Made by a program: the position numbers and the translations under genes. Source: Diphasiastrum complanatum (taxonomy: Eukaryota; Streptophyta; Lycopodiopsida; Lycopodiales; Lycopodiaceae). From it: 64,000 nucleotides of DNA. Positions 1 through 10,665 of this stretch are shown piece by piece; position 1 is the stretch's first letter; the number at the start of each line of letters is the position of its first letter. The notes beneath the pieces are model-generated. The model was not told where the DNA came from. It did not search any database and saw nothing but the letters and a program-made list of their open reading frames with translations. The stretch is taken from NCBI GenBank assembly GCA_029204225.1, contig CM055102.1, positions 13,146,199 to 13,210,198 on the forward strand, read 5' to 3'.

Positions 1-980
1 TGCCATGGTACGGCACCCGTAACGGCACCCAGGCCCCACGGCACCTGTGTCCGTGGGGAATCTTTGGTCAAAGTAAAAAAAATATCAAAGTTATTTACCA
101 TTTTGTAATACACAAATCACATTATGTGCCTATGATGCCACTCAAACTAAATCACGCGTAGCTGTCCAAGAAGACATCTAAATAACTATACAGACGTGCG
201 AAAATCAGGGGTATTGTTAATGGTGGAACCTAGCTTTTCGAAGCATTAACGCACTTGGATCACTTTTTTGAGGCTATAAAGGTAAGATAAATTAATGGCT
301 TGCTGATTTGTTAAACAGGAAGGAAGAAGGAACCACCACTGCCATCCAAGACTACTAGTATTATGTCTTTGACTAGATGACTTTGAACTTTGAGTACGGT
401 TATTGTTGCTATTATAATGTGTCGCAACGTGTTTTTTATTTCAATTATTATCTTTATCAATAAACAGTCTTACAATAAGAAATTTCTGATTCCAAATCAA
501 AATCATAAAGGTTTCCCACAGCTTTTTCTGAACAAAGTCATTCCCTCACGGTATAAAGGACCAAAAGTTAACGCACTCTGTACCCAATTTAGTGCAAGAG
601 CTGGCTGTAAAACATTTATAAATATAAGGATTCTTCACACACTTTTGCTATTAAAACTGAAAAGTGTTATGGGCAAAAACATTTTGAACCATATCAGCAC
701 ACCAAAAAACCAAGCTTGAGGCCCTCAACATTTCTCAATATTTTCAGGGGAGGAGCTATGCACTGTACTATGAAGATTTGCAAGTGACTGTTTATGACAA
801 AAAATGAGAGGTCACGTCCTGCTAACCTTGTTCAATGCCCTGGATCGCGTACAGTTCTGGGTACTGAATGGTATGGGGTTAATCAAATTCTCAATGGAAG
901 TCTCAAGACAGAAGGGGAAAGAGGGATAATCTCTGCTACAGAGCAAGCCACTTGTCTAAGAAATTTTATTATCATACAAC
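1..980 (-). other. Intron and gene-free left edge
   Basis: This stretch lies downstream of the exon ending at 981 on the minus strand and starts with a GT dinucleotide at 980-979 on that strand, so it is best read as the intron after the second coding exon of the cytokinin-receptor gene. I found no CHASE-domain continuation here, so the next exon should lie left of the window. The first 60 bases contain four copies of a CGGCACC-like motif, a small degenerate repeat. Nothing else is recognisable. Confidence 0.45.
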
Positions 981-1518
981 CTGATCAAGAGCTGTAATGT
1001 TGTTTCTCCCGAGATGAAAGGTTGTGACTAGGGCTGTTAGTGCACGAACATGATTCAAACTAGAGACAAATTGATCTTGCAACATCCAGGACCTCTCTTC
1101 ACACATATTTAATAGCCTCTCTCTCCGACGCTTGACAATATCTGCATTCATGGAATAGAAGACCCATATGGAGACACTTATGCCTGCAAGGACCCACAGA
1201 ACCAAGAGTCTCAAATGCCATCTTTTGGCAACCCTCTGATTTTGCATATTTGGAGCTGAGGGGACAAATAGCAGGAGGAGCACTTGCTTGCACCCTCACC
1301 ACTTGGCAGGCAATCTGCCAGGGCCAAGCTGATAATTACTTCCTTGCTATGGTAGAGCCCTGGAAACCCTTGCCAGTCCCCACAGCTATGGCATCAGTAC
1401 GGCACTTCATGGTTTTCTTTGACGACGCTTGACACATAGTGGTGGTTTTCTTTCTCCCAGCAATCCAGTTCAAGGATGACCACGGAAACTGCTTCCCATC
1501 AAATGCTGGAGCATACAC
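981..1518 (-). CDS. Cytokinin-receptor histidine kinase, N-terminal exons (partial)
   Basis: Exon 981-1255 encodes a transmembrane helix (about WHLRLLVLWVLAGISVSIWV) followed by ERLLNMCEERSWMLQDQFVS, NHVRALTALVTTFH and ALDQ. This is the membrane-to-CHASE junction of plant AHK-type cytokinin receptors, whose known relatives carry MCDERARMLQDQF, NHVHALAILVSTFHHGK and SAIDQ. The family perceives cytokinin through a CHASE domain, mainly at the ER and plasma membrane, and feeds a phosphorelay. The exon starts after a pyrimidine-rich tract ending in CAG (acceptor at 1256) and ends before GT at 980. An open frame at 1368-1518 starts with ATG at 1518 and has a phase-compatible GT at 1367, giving about 50 extra N-terminal residues; that join is inference, and the in-frame ATG at 1247 is the alternative start. 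CHASE, kinase and receiver domains lie outside the window. The second exon is convincing, the first less so. Confidence 0.7.
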
Positions 1519-3049
1519 AGTCCAGTTGTAATAACTTTATATCGCCTTGGAAACCCATAAAATCACAAAGATTTGCAAGAGCATCTCTAGTGTGGATCTT
1601 AATAATCCGTCTACTTGCATTCGCCTCCACAGAAAACAGACTACAATCTTCCATTTTTAAGAAACCGAAGATGTTTCCAGAACAGAATCTCAGATGAAGT
1701 CAACTAGAGATGTTTAGAATGTCTTTGAGTTGTGATAAGCGGAGTAAGTATTTCCATTAGTTTTTGATAATGATGAAGAAATGAAGAGTTCTTTTATGAG
1801 CTCGACCAATTGTCGCAGCTGCGGATGGTTGGGGAAGCTGACCTCGTGTGTAAGAAAAAGCAGAAGAGCTCAGCGAAAAGCTCAGAACAAAAAATCTAAG
1901 ATTCTCGTGAACGAAGGACACCATTCACTGCCAAGAGCACACATCACCGAAGCACAGGGAAACAAAACAAAGCCAGAATAAACACAAGAAAAGCTCTAGT
2001 ATTTGGCGTCTGCCTCTTGTCACCACTCACGTACGCGGTTTGTCTGTACCTTTCCCTCGGAAGTTTCAAGACTTCGACCAGAAAATAAGAGACTACCTTT
2101 CCCTGTAAACTCAAACTTCGACCAGAAAATAAGAGACTGCACATGTGAAGGATGAGAGAGAAAATTTTGCATCAAATTAGCAGCAACACAAAATAAGCTG
2201 AGCTTCGTACAACTGCAGTCAAACTTTCTTCTCCCTGCTACATCCTCTGCCCAAACAAATTCAACCCATCACTGGAGCACCATCCTTGTCCCAAGCTCGC
2301 CTAATCAGCACCGACGTCCGTGTCACATATCCAATACCAAATCCCGAATTGCCACTATGATGCACAGCCATGACTGTCTGTCTCTCAGAAAACTACACAA
2401 TTTGACACTCCCGACTCCCAATTTCCAACACAAACACTCCAAAGATCCTCCCAGAAACCGATTGCTCACACTCCCACGCTATCCTGCAGCCCAAGTGACG
2501 GTTATTCAGGGCCCATCCAGCAGCGCCATGGCCTGGCCCCCCACCTACGTCACAATCAAATCGGATATCGCAGTGGGCTGCCAGAATCCGGCATTTAAAG
2601 ACTCCCGACGCTTCTCACACTCGTTCACCGTCCTCGGCAAATTCCCCTCCAATGCTCGCCATCGTCCTCTGTTTCTGTGTCGTCTCTCTCACACTCCTCC
2701 GATCTCGCAGCCAGCTCGCTTCGCTCGCTCACGCACGAGTAGGTACTGTTGCTGTACTGTGACTGTGTTTGTGTTTGTGTTTTGTTTGAGAGTGGAGAGT
2801 GTGTTTTGTTGGTCAAATTTTTGGTGTGATCTCTCTTTTCTTCTTTTTTTAACTTTTGACTCTCTTTTGGCTCTCGATTGCCAAAATCCTGTCGTCCATG
2901 ATTCTCTCCAGATCCTCCAGATACGTTATTGTGTGTGTGTCATGTGTGTGTGCTTGAGTGGAGTAACTTCTGTGGTGTGGGGTGGCATTATTGTCCTTTC
3001 AAATTCAAACACCTTTACCCTTTGCAAACTCCTTTTTGAATTATTCTCA
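1519..3049. other. Upstream region of the receptor gene
   Basis: This is presumably the promoter and 5' untranslated region of the minus-strand receptor gene. It holds pyrimidine-rich tracts (2640-2740, 2820-2860), a GT-rich run (2758-2810) and a short tandem duplication listed separately. A plus-strand open frame covers 2357-3091, but it is low in complexity, matches no family I know, and contains no domain. I could not place a TATA box or transcription start with confidence. Confidence 0.35.
2049..2138. repeat. Two-copy tandem repeat, about 45 bp
   Basis: Two imperfect copies, 2049-2094 and 2096-2138, each start with CCTTTCCCT and end with the identical block TTCGACCAGAAAATAAGAGA. The differences are confined to the middle. 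This looks like a local slippage duplication in the upstream region of the receptor gene. Confidence 0.7.
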
Positions 3050-3519
3050 AAATCCTTGCAATTTTTCAACCTTCTCCATTTTATATTCTAACCCGCCATC
3101 ATAGACCACGACTACTACTACTACTTGGGTGGAGACCTCGCACCTTCTTGACATCAAGACTGGGCCGGCGGGCGATATCGTATTTCATCTTTGTATGGAC
3201 CTGTGCAACGGCTGACCTCTTTAACATGGGTTGGCATCTTCAACATGGAGCCTGCTCTCTTGAGTTGGGAGAGACCGAGTCCGGCTTGCAACTATACTCA
3301 CCTGTTCAGCAGGTAATACAGTGTCTCAAAAACAAGTCTTTGGTTGATACACCCATGTGCAGTAGGTTCATGGTAGTTGGTAGACTCTCAGCATGTAAGA
3401 ATGGGTGCGTGCAGTGCATGGAGAATTGGGTGGTGGACAAGGGAAATGGATTTGTGATCCAAGGATGGGATGACATCAAGAATGGGTAATGAATGAGTTT
3501 ACATGTGAAGAGGCCCCTT

Positions 3520-3759
3520 ATCTCTATATACTAAAAGAAATGTTGTTTTTCCGGACAGCACACGCTGCCCGATCACGCTCCGGGCACGGCACCGTGAGTG
3601 CTGCCCGTGAACCTCTTTTTTGAAATTTTTTTCCCTCCAAGGAACGCGTCGAGAGAGCGAGAGGGAGACAGGGAGAGGAGAGGAAGCGTCGCGAATGCCA
3701 ATCCGACGATAGAATGGTGGGTAAATGTTTTTTCATTTTTTCTTTCCCAATTTTGAGCG
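3520..3759 (+). promoter_or_regulatory. Putative core promoter and 5' UTR of the protease pseudogene
   Basis: CTCTATATACT at about 3522 could be a TATA box. It is followed by a GC-rich palindromic stretch (3555-3615), a GA-rich tract (3645-3690) and a T-rich run before the ATG at 3760, a layout like a plant 5' leader. The same block precedes the second copy at 19160-19400. The start TCTCTATATACTA also resembles the 5' end of some plant Helitrons; see the rejected list. Confidence 0.35.
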
Positions 3760-4984
3760 ATGGCGGAGATAGGAGCAATAGTAGCTATGGCGATCCTGCT
3801 TCCTCGCGATGCTCGTAGCTTGTGTGCTCGCTGATGCAGGAGCTGCTCATAATCAACTGTTGTAAAGCTGACTCCGGGTGCACCCAGCGTGCCCTGTAAG
3901 ACTCAAAGGGGTGACACTCTCTAAGGTCCCAGAGCAAGTTAGAACGTCAAGGACTGAGCCACCGACCTGTGGTGAGCCAGTCAAGTAGTCACAAGTCATG
4001 AGCTAGCTCTAGAGCTCGAGTCATGGCCTAGTCCAGGAAAGCAAGTTGATTCGGCCCGCCGAGACGGCTCCCGGGACTCATGTCCCGGGAGCCCAGACTG
4101 ATTCTGCCAGGCTTGCCAGGCTTAATCAGCAAAATAAAAACTAAGTCCTAAAAAGCGTGCTTTACCAAAAAGCACTATGTTTCAAACCAGAGGGGGTGCG
4201 CCGAATCACAGCAGAACTATAGGGGGAGTCCGGCAGACAGAAACTTGGGCAGCTTCAACCAGCGCCAGGAATCCAATTGCCAGGTCTCAGCTCCCTCTAC
4301 CAGCACGAGCCAGGCATAATGCCCAGCACGTGTTGGTGGCCCCGAGACAGGTTAGTCTATGTATGAATGTAACCTCTTCCCAAATCTAATAAAGTTGATC
4401 CTTGGGGATGATTACCATTTCGGTTTTGCCTCCGGGACTGGTCCAGGTGGAAGGACCCTTACTACAACCTTTTTGCGTCGCTGGCGCCTAAGCGTCCCTG
4501 TCATCGACATGGGACTTGTTACTATGCCAATTGGTTAGTTTGGCGACCATTATGCCTTGGGTTTCAATGTGTGGCTTGTCTTTGCCTTTGGTTACCTTTT
4601 GGGGACGGATTCTGAGCTGGCTTTCGGGTTGGTTGGGATTCCAGTTTTCTTAAGTCTAAATGGCTAAGCTTGTACGTTTCTGAGTTGGCTTTTACGTAAG
4701 TGCATGATGGATGAATGTTAGACTTAAGCGCGAGTTGGGGAAACCGCTCAAGTCCAGCGCCCTTTGAGGCGTCGGTGCAACATCAACCCCCCTTCATCAA
4801 GCAGGTGACTGATCCATCTGTGGAACAGGAAATCCGACCCCATCCGACTTTGGATGTTGCCTCTGTGCTTCTGAATGCAGAGGAGCAATGAATGTTTGTG
4901 GTGGAGCATGGCAAGGCTTATGGCAATGTTGAGGAGTATGCTCATCGTCTGGTGGTATTCAAGCAGAATCTGGTGAGAGCACTC
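3760..4984 (+). pseudogene. RD19/cathepsin F-like cysteine protease pseudogene, copy 1
   Basis: The ATG at 3760 opens a signal-peptide-like start (MAEIGAIVAMAI) that loses frame within about ten codons; one extra C relative to copy 2 explains this. The gene is split by the LTR at 3858-4782 and resumes at 4788 with PFIKQVTDPSVEQEIRPHPT, followed by NAEEQ, a stop (TGA where copy 2 has TGG), then FVVEHGKAYGNVEEYAHRLV and FKQNLVRA. This is the I29 inhibitor prodomain of papain-family proteases (compare FGKKYASQEEHDYRFSVFKA in RD19 types). The match stops at 4984, before the mature peptidase and its catalytic residues. It keeps CGA where copy 2 has a TGA stop, so neither copy is simply derived from the other in its present state. 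Confidence 0.75.
3858..4782 (+). mobile_element. Solo LTR (925 bp) with TCAAC target duplication
   Basis: The insert starts TGTTG and ends CAACA, the inverted TG...CA ends of an LTR. It is flanked by perfect 5-bp direct repeats TCAAC at 3853-3857 and 4783-4787. The undisrupted target is visible in the paralogous copy at about 19494, where AATCAACCCCC runs through without interruption. It contains AATAAA-like sites near 4130 and 4388 and no coding domains. I cannot tell copia from gypsy from an LTR alone; the strand is nominal. Confidence 0.9.
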
Positions 4985-6154
4985 AGAGACGTAGCTTGAA
5001 GCCTTTGAATGTGGAGATGTATCAGATGCTTTTCATGAAAAGCAGGCTGCGATGCAGTTCCTTGCAGATGATCAAGAATTTTGTAAGGTATTCTCTTTTG
5101 ACAGGTCGTCATGAGTCGTGCTCCACCCTCTCTCATCTTCTGTTCTTTATTTGCATCCTCTCGAGTAGACTACCAATCTCAGGTTGCCTGCGAAGGCTCC
5201 AATTGCTTTCCGTTCTAAGTTATCGCTTTGATTTTCTTGTATGTATTAGGGAAGGGAACATCATTGCTCTAGGTTGTATGGATTGTTGAGCCACATGCAA
5301 ACAATTGTCTTGGGTTTCTGCCCTCCTTTTCTTCATTCAAAAAGTAGCAGGATAGTTCTACACATTTGTGAATTGTTGAGTTACAACCATAAATAATTAG
5401 CTTTATTAAAGCATCGACTTTCCAGTGATTCAACGAAGGCTTCCTAGAGTTACAAAGCTGGAATCATCATGAGCAAAGAAATATTTGCGTGAATTAGATC
5501 TGGTTATGTAGAGACTTCCCTTTGATATATTTTTCTCGGCAGTGAATTTTACCCTCGGAATGTTGTGTTTTGACAGATTACAGAATGTTTACCATGCTAG
5601 ATGCTCCTTTTTGTGCAAAACTGAAACTCTTTTTGTCTTATAATCAAGTTGTACATCGATCTATGAGTGCAGAAGTTGATTTTGAAGCTTGTGTTGTAAT
5701 ATTGACTCTCCAGCTATTTGCTCTTTTTTATTCATGTCTTCATTTTTGTTGTGATCCTTCTTCCGACTTATTGTTTGCAATGTTTGTTATTTGCAACCAC
5801 ATGAAGTTCCCTTGAACCAACAATCATTGCACTTTTGAAGTGGTGGACTTGGCAATTGTGATTATAAGGTCGGTCTTATCATTTTTTATGATAGCACTTC
5901 ACTGCTTGGCTGGTATAAAGGCACAATCACATGGATTGTCACTTTCATGTTAAATGGTCGTTGTATTGCTTTCTTGGCACACGGGCAGCTCACATTTTCC
6001 ATCAGGCGATGGGCAACTTGTAGCTGCCCGAGACCTCCCGCCCTACCCGCCCCCCCCCCCCCCCCCCCTTCGCACTTTCTTGGAATGGGTGATGTGTGCC
6101 GTGGCGCCCTTGGGCCACTACACCCCCATCAGGCTAGCGGCCCGGGGGGTGGGA

Positions 6155-6187
<33 letters not shown>

Positions 6188-6377
6188 TGGCCACGTACAT
6201 ACACACACATACATCTGCCACCTGTCAACACCATTGATGTTCTTCCTTAACCATCGGCCACCATCCTAATCACGGCCGTCACCCAGATCGTCGCCCCTCG
6301 CCCGTCATCGACAGGGCACACTTCGCTAGTCAATGCTGATAGAAAAGTTTGAAACCAACCCTACAAAAAATCCACGA
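4985..6377. other. Unique stretch with an exon-like fragment
   Basis: This interval replaces the rest of the protease gene that copy 2 retains. Bases 4995-5087 form a 31-codon open stretch (LEAFECGDVSDAFHEKQAAM then QFLADDQEFCK) ending AAG before GTATTC, like an exon with a splice donor. I do not recognise the protein, and 31 codons is weak evidence. Several T-rich short open frames around 5100-5290 and 5570-5815 show no domain. A poly-C and CA microsatellite pair near 6.1 kb is listed separately. Confidence 0.3.
6050..6212. repeat. Poly-C run and (AC)n microsatellite
   Basis: A run of 19 C residues spans 6050-6068 and an uninterrupted (AC)15 spans 6156-6185, followed by a degenerate ACATAC stretch to 6212. 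Open frames across this region encode only poly-Pro and Thr-His and are not genes. Confidence 0.9.
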
Positions 6378-6655
6378 TATTCTTTATAGAGTCGATGAAA
6401 GGCTACAATAAGACCTTAAAATTTGAAATTTATAACAAAGACTACTTAAATCTGAACAATCAAAAGACTTATAAATCTAAATAAATTACCAAGCAATGAA
6501 ATGCTAATTCCAATAATTGGCAATGTCTACATCTATAGGTTTTTTACGAGCACTACTACTCATAAAAAGGATCCAAATGCCCTATGTAAAAAGTAATTAA
6601 AAATCTTATGATATAGATTTTTGAGAAATAATTTCAAAATCTATAATTTTGCCAA
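6378..6655. repeat. AT-rich block duplicated at 20158-20433
   Basis: This block matches 20158-20433 nearly end to end, including GAGTCGATGAAAGGCTACAA, AATTACCAAGCAATGAAATG and GGTTTTTTACGAGCACT. In both places it is the right end of the duplicated region that begins at about 3050 and 18700, so the two regions share both ends but differ between about 4985 and 6377. Confidence 0.85.
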
Positions 6656-7415
6656 CTCTCTCCAAACTCTTTTTGGCATTGGGACCAATGTTCCAAAAAC
6701 ATTTTTTGAGTTATTCTACAATAGACATGCATTTTTTGAAGCCTCTCAATTTTTAAAACTATTATTCATGAAGGGGTTTAAGTGCTTTATAAGAAAATCA
6801 TAAAAAAATGTCATGGTATGGGTTTTTAAAAAATAATGTAGATTTCATTTCTATACTTAGTCAACTTTCCCAAACACTACATTGGACTCTTGTGTGAAGT
6901 AGTCAAAGAATGAAGTCAATGAAATTTGAAAATCAAATCTATGTGTCAACATTTGGACAATGATTCCTTGCTTTATTGAAAATTTTAAGGGCCTAACTAA
7001 AAGACTTCAATCTTTCTTTACATTAAAGTCATACAAATAGTTGAAGGCCACACGTATATCTAGGCAAAGCAAGACCAGCTGAAGCCTCAAATGCATGATA
7101 CATCATGTTTATCATAACAAAGTGTGCACGTGTGAATGATTTGGGCCCACCAACCCAATAAATGTTTATCGTGCCACTTGTCACATGGTTAGCATTCATT
7201 AATCAAAACTTTCTATGTGACTTTATGGTGCCATTAGCTCTCAGTGACCCAACTTCACATATGCAATCAAATGAGCATCCCCCCACGTGTTTTTTACACA
7301 CATACTCACACTATGCAAAAAGGGGGACTTTGATCATGGGGCTTAGGGGGAAAAATGTTCACAGCATGGCATTCTAAGAACATTCCACATGGAAAATCCA
7401 AGTGGCAATCTACGT
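6656..7415. other. AT-rich, nothing recognised
   Basis: No open frame with a recognisable domain, no LTR ends and no tandem structure were found. Short open frames at 6621-6803 and 7162-7377 look incidental. Confidence 0.4.
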
Positions 7416-8239
7416 ATTAGAGAAAATTTGGCCTTGGAAAGGGCCCTATAAGGATTGCCATGTAGGATGACAATTTTTTGGCAATGTAAAATACTAAATA
7501 AAATCTTTTTCTGCCCGCAGTCCTGCCCACAACAGTCTTCGATGATTAGCTATTATGTGCATAGGTATAGTCTGTGGCTGAAAAAAATCATAACTTTTGA
7601 ACGACAACTCGGATTGAGACAATTATGGTGCCATTGAAAAGCCCTCGACGAGAGCTTTTCAATGACAACAACATGACCCAGTTCTGAGCTACGGTGAAGA
7701 AGTTATGGCTAGTCAAAGATTTGGTCGGTCAACACTTGGTTCAACCCGATATTCTCTTTCAAGCGCAGTTGACCTGTTGACCCGGGTCAAAAGGTCAACT
7801 GCGCTTGCCGGGTCAAACAGGTCAACTGCGCTTGAAAGAGATATCGGGTTGACGCAAGTGTTGACCGACCAAAACTTTGACTGGCCATAACTTCTTTCAC
7901 CATAGCTCGGAACTGGGTCATGTTGGATGTCGTTGAAAAGTTCTCATCAAGGGCTTTCTAATGGCACTGTAATAGTCTCAATCCGAGTTGTCGTTCAAAA
8001 GTTAACTATTTTTTCTGCTGAGTTGCATACTAATACTACAGATAAAATGGCTTATTTACGGGCTGCCCCTGACACAAAATTACCAACTCTTTTAAAAGAA
8101 AAGAAAATCAATTTGAAGGAGCTACGTTACGTAGATTTCAAATTTGAGTGTTTTGATTGGACCATGTGGAAGAAACTTTTGAGAAAAAAATAAAAAGTAT
8201 TTTTTCAAAGGCCCCTTTGTGCTCACAATTTTCTCTAAT
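7416..8239. mobile_element. Long inverted-repeat (foldback) element, about 824 bp
   Basis: The two halves are inverted copies. ATTAGAGAAAATT at 7416 faces AATTTTCTCTAAT ending near 8239. Further in, AACTTTTGAACGACAACTCG near 7593 faces CGAGTTGTCGTTCAAAAGTT near 7984. At the centre TCAAGCGCAGTTGACCTGTT (from 7760) faces AACAGGTCAACTGCGCTTGA (to about 7834), with a short loop that repeats GGTCAACTGCGCTTG. Pairing is imperfect but continuous enough for a stem of several hundred bases. There is no transposase and I see no convincing target-site duplication. It could be a non-autonomous foldback transposon or a source of hairpin RNA. Confidence 0.75.
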
Positions 8240-9464
8240 CGGGCGGTGGCATTGAACTAGGGTGAAACCCTTCTCATGTGTGACAAGTGCCTCCAGTTAC
8301 AAGTCGTCTCTTTGTTTGGAGAGTCTCAAGGTGGCTATTGCAGCTGTCTTCCTCCTCATGTGTTGTGGGGCTGCCATAAATATATAGTCCTAAGACATCT
8401 ATGTTTTGTGTTATTTTGTTCTGACAATGTGCTGGTGTTTTAGCTTATATAGATCACTAAAAGTAGCCGCCTACAAATGCACTTCCTTCAACTACACAAT
8501 ACGCTCAATAGTGAACACTAAGTTGAGGCATGGACATAAGGGGTGGCAATAAAGTAGTTATATGTGAACAAAATATGTTGATTAACAAGTTGAGGTCCAT
8601 GGATCTGAGGGGTGACAGTTATTAGTTATGCATGACACAATAACATATCGCGTAGATTCCGACGTGGGCATTCGGCATATGTTTAAAAATTTCATAATCC
8701 GTCGCAATCCGACACGCCGAAGTCCGACGTCCTAGTAAAAAATCCGAAAATCAGAGTCCGGCAATCGAGAAATATGGGCGGCAACCAATTTTTGAAAGGC
8801 ATGTCGGATTCTGACATTCAAACATGGATATGACCTACCATAGTTTCTCAAAAAATAAATACGTGTAATCTGACGTGGACGTCGAAATCCGACGTGGATG
8901 TCAGACGTCACATTGCGACGTCCACGTCGCATTGCTTGTTAATCATCAGGATTTTTGTTTTCAGAATCCGGTAGGTTGTGCTTGTCGAATTGCGACGTGT
9001 TTTAAAGTCGTCGGATTCCGACAACCTTATAGCGACGTGTTTTTCTGACGTTCACGATGAATTAAAAAAAATTAAGCTTGCGATTCACATCGCAAATCGC
9101 GGCGGGTGTTGTAGTGTGAACAAAGCATGTTGTCATCAGCTCTCATAACCAAGAGAGATTTTCATGCAAGTCAAATATCTGCATCTCGAGAGATGTCCAC
9201 ACCTCATTAGTTCTAGAAAATATTCTATGATTACTTTGGAGGTGGAGTAAATTTCATCCACCGTGGTTGTACCAAAGGGCCTAGACTTGGCATACATGTT
9301 GTTCAAATATTTATGTTTCTCTACATGATTTTATCAAAGAATGGCCCTAAAGGTGTTACACATGGTTTTGAGTATTCAAACAATATAGATTTGATCAAAT
9401 ATTGTGATTTCCACATAGAGAGATCATACAAGGGCGAAGAGGTGTGTGTTTGTGCTCTGATACA
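8240..9464. other. Non-coding region with an ACGT-motif cluster
   Basis: Between about 8655 and 9060 there are roughly ten ACGT-core motifs, including GACGTGG, GACGTC and GCGACGTG, many in the context TCCGACGT or TTGCGACGT, several arranged as palindromes (8869-8930). ACGT cores are the known binding sites of plant bZIP factors, but here they sit within a degenerate repeat, so a regulatory role is only a possibility. The rest of the interval shows no gene. Confidence 0.35.
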
Positions 9465-10555
<1,091 letters not shown>

Positions 10556-10665
10556 CTCCCTCTTAAGCAAACTGCTAGGAACCTAAATGGAACTTTAATA
10601 TACTAGCTAAGGTAGCATGTTTTTTTGCATATGTTTGAGAAAGACATTCTTGCCATAAATTTCCA

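Larger units (their letters stand above)
3050..4984 (+). repeat. Duplicated segment, copy 1 (interrupted by solo LTR)
   Basis: Bases 3050-3857 and 4783-4984 align closely with 18700-19690. Shared landmarks include the ACTACTACTACTACTTGGG run near 3110, GACATCAAGA near 3150, TCTCTATATACTAAAAG at 3520, the GAGAGAGCGAGAGGGAGACA-type tract near 3650, and the start of a cysteine protease gene. The two copies differ by scattered substitutions and small indels. The interval 3858-4782 is absent from copy 2 and is an LTR insertion. The match ends at about 4984, where copy 2 continues into more protease exon and this copy does not. Confidence 0.85.

Noticed and set aside
2357-3091. A 244-codon plus-strand open frame
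   Set aside because: Low-complexity, Cys/Phe/Ser-rich translation from pyrimidine-rich DNA upstream of the receptor gene; no domain, and it runs into the duplicated segment.
3430-3489. FVIQGWDDIKNG resembles the VIxGWDxGIKxM block of FKBP-type isomerases
   Set aside because: Only about a dozen residues, no other FKBP motif nearby, and the copy near 19085 does not preserve more of it.
3520-3545. TCTCTATATACTAAAAG as a Helitron 5' end
   Set aside because: No matching 3' hairpin plus CTRR terminus could be placed for either copy; a TATA box for the protease gene explains it as well.
5947-6250. Two overlapping open frames across the poly-C and CA repeats
   Set aside because: Translation is poly-Pro and Thr-His from microsatellites.
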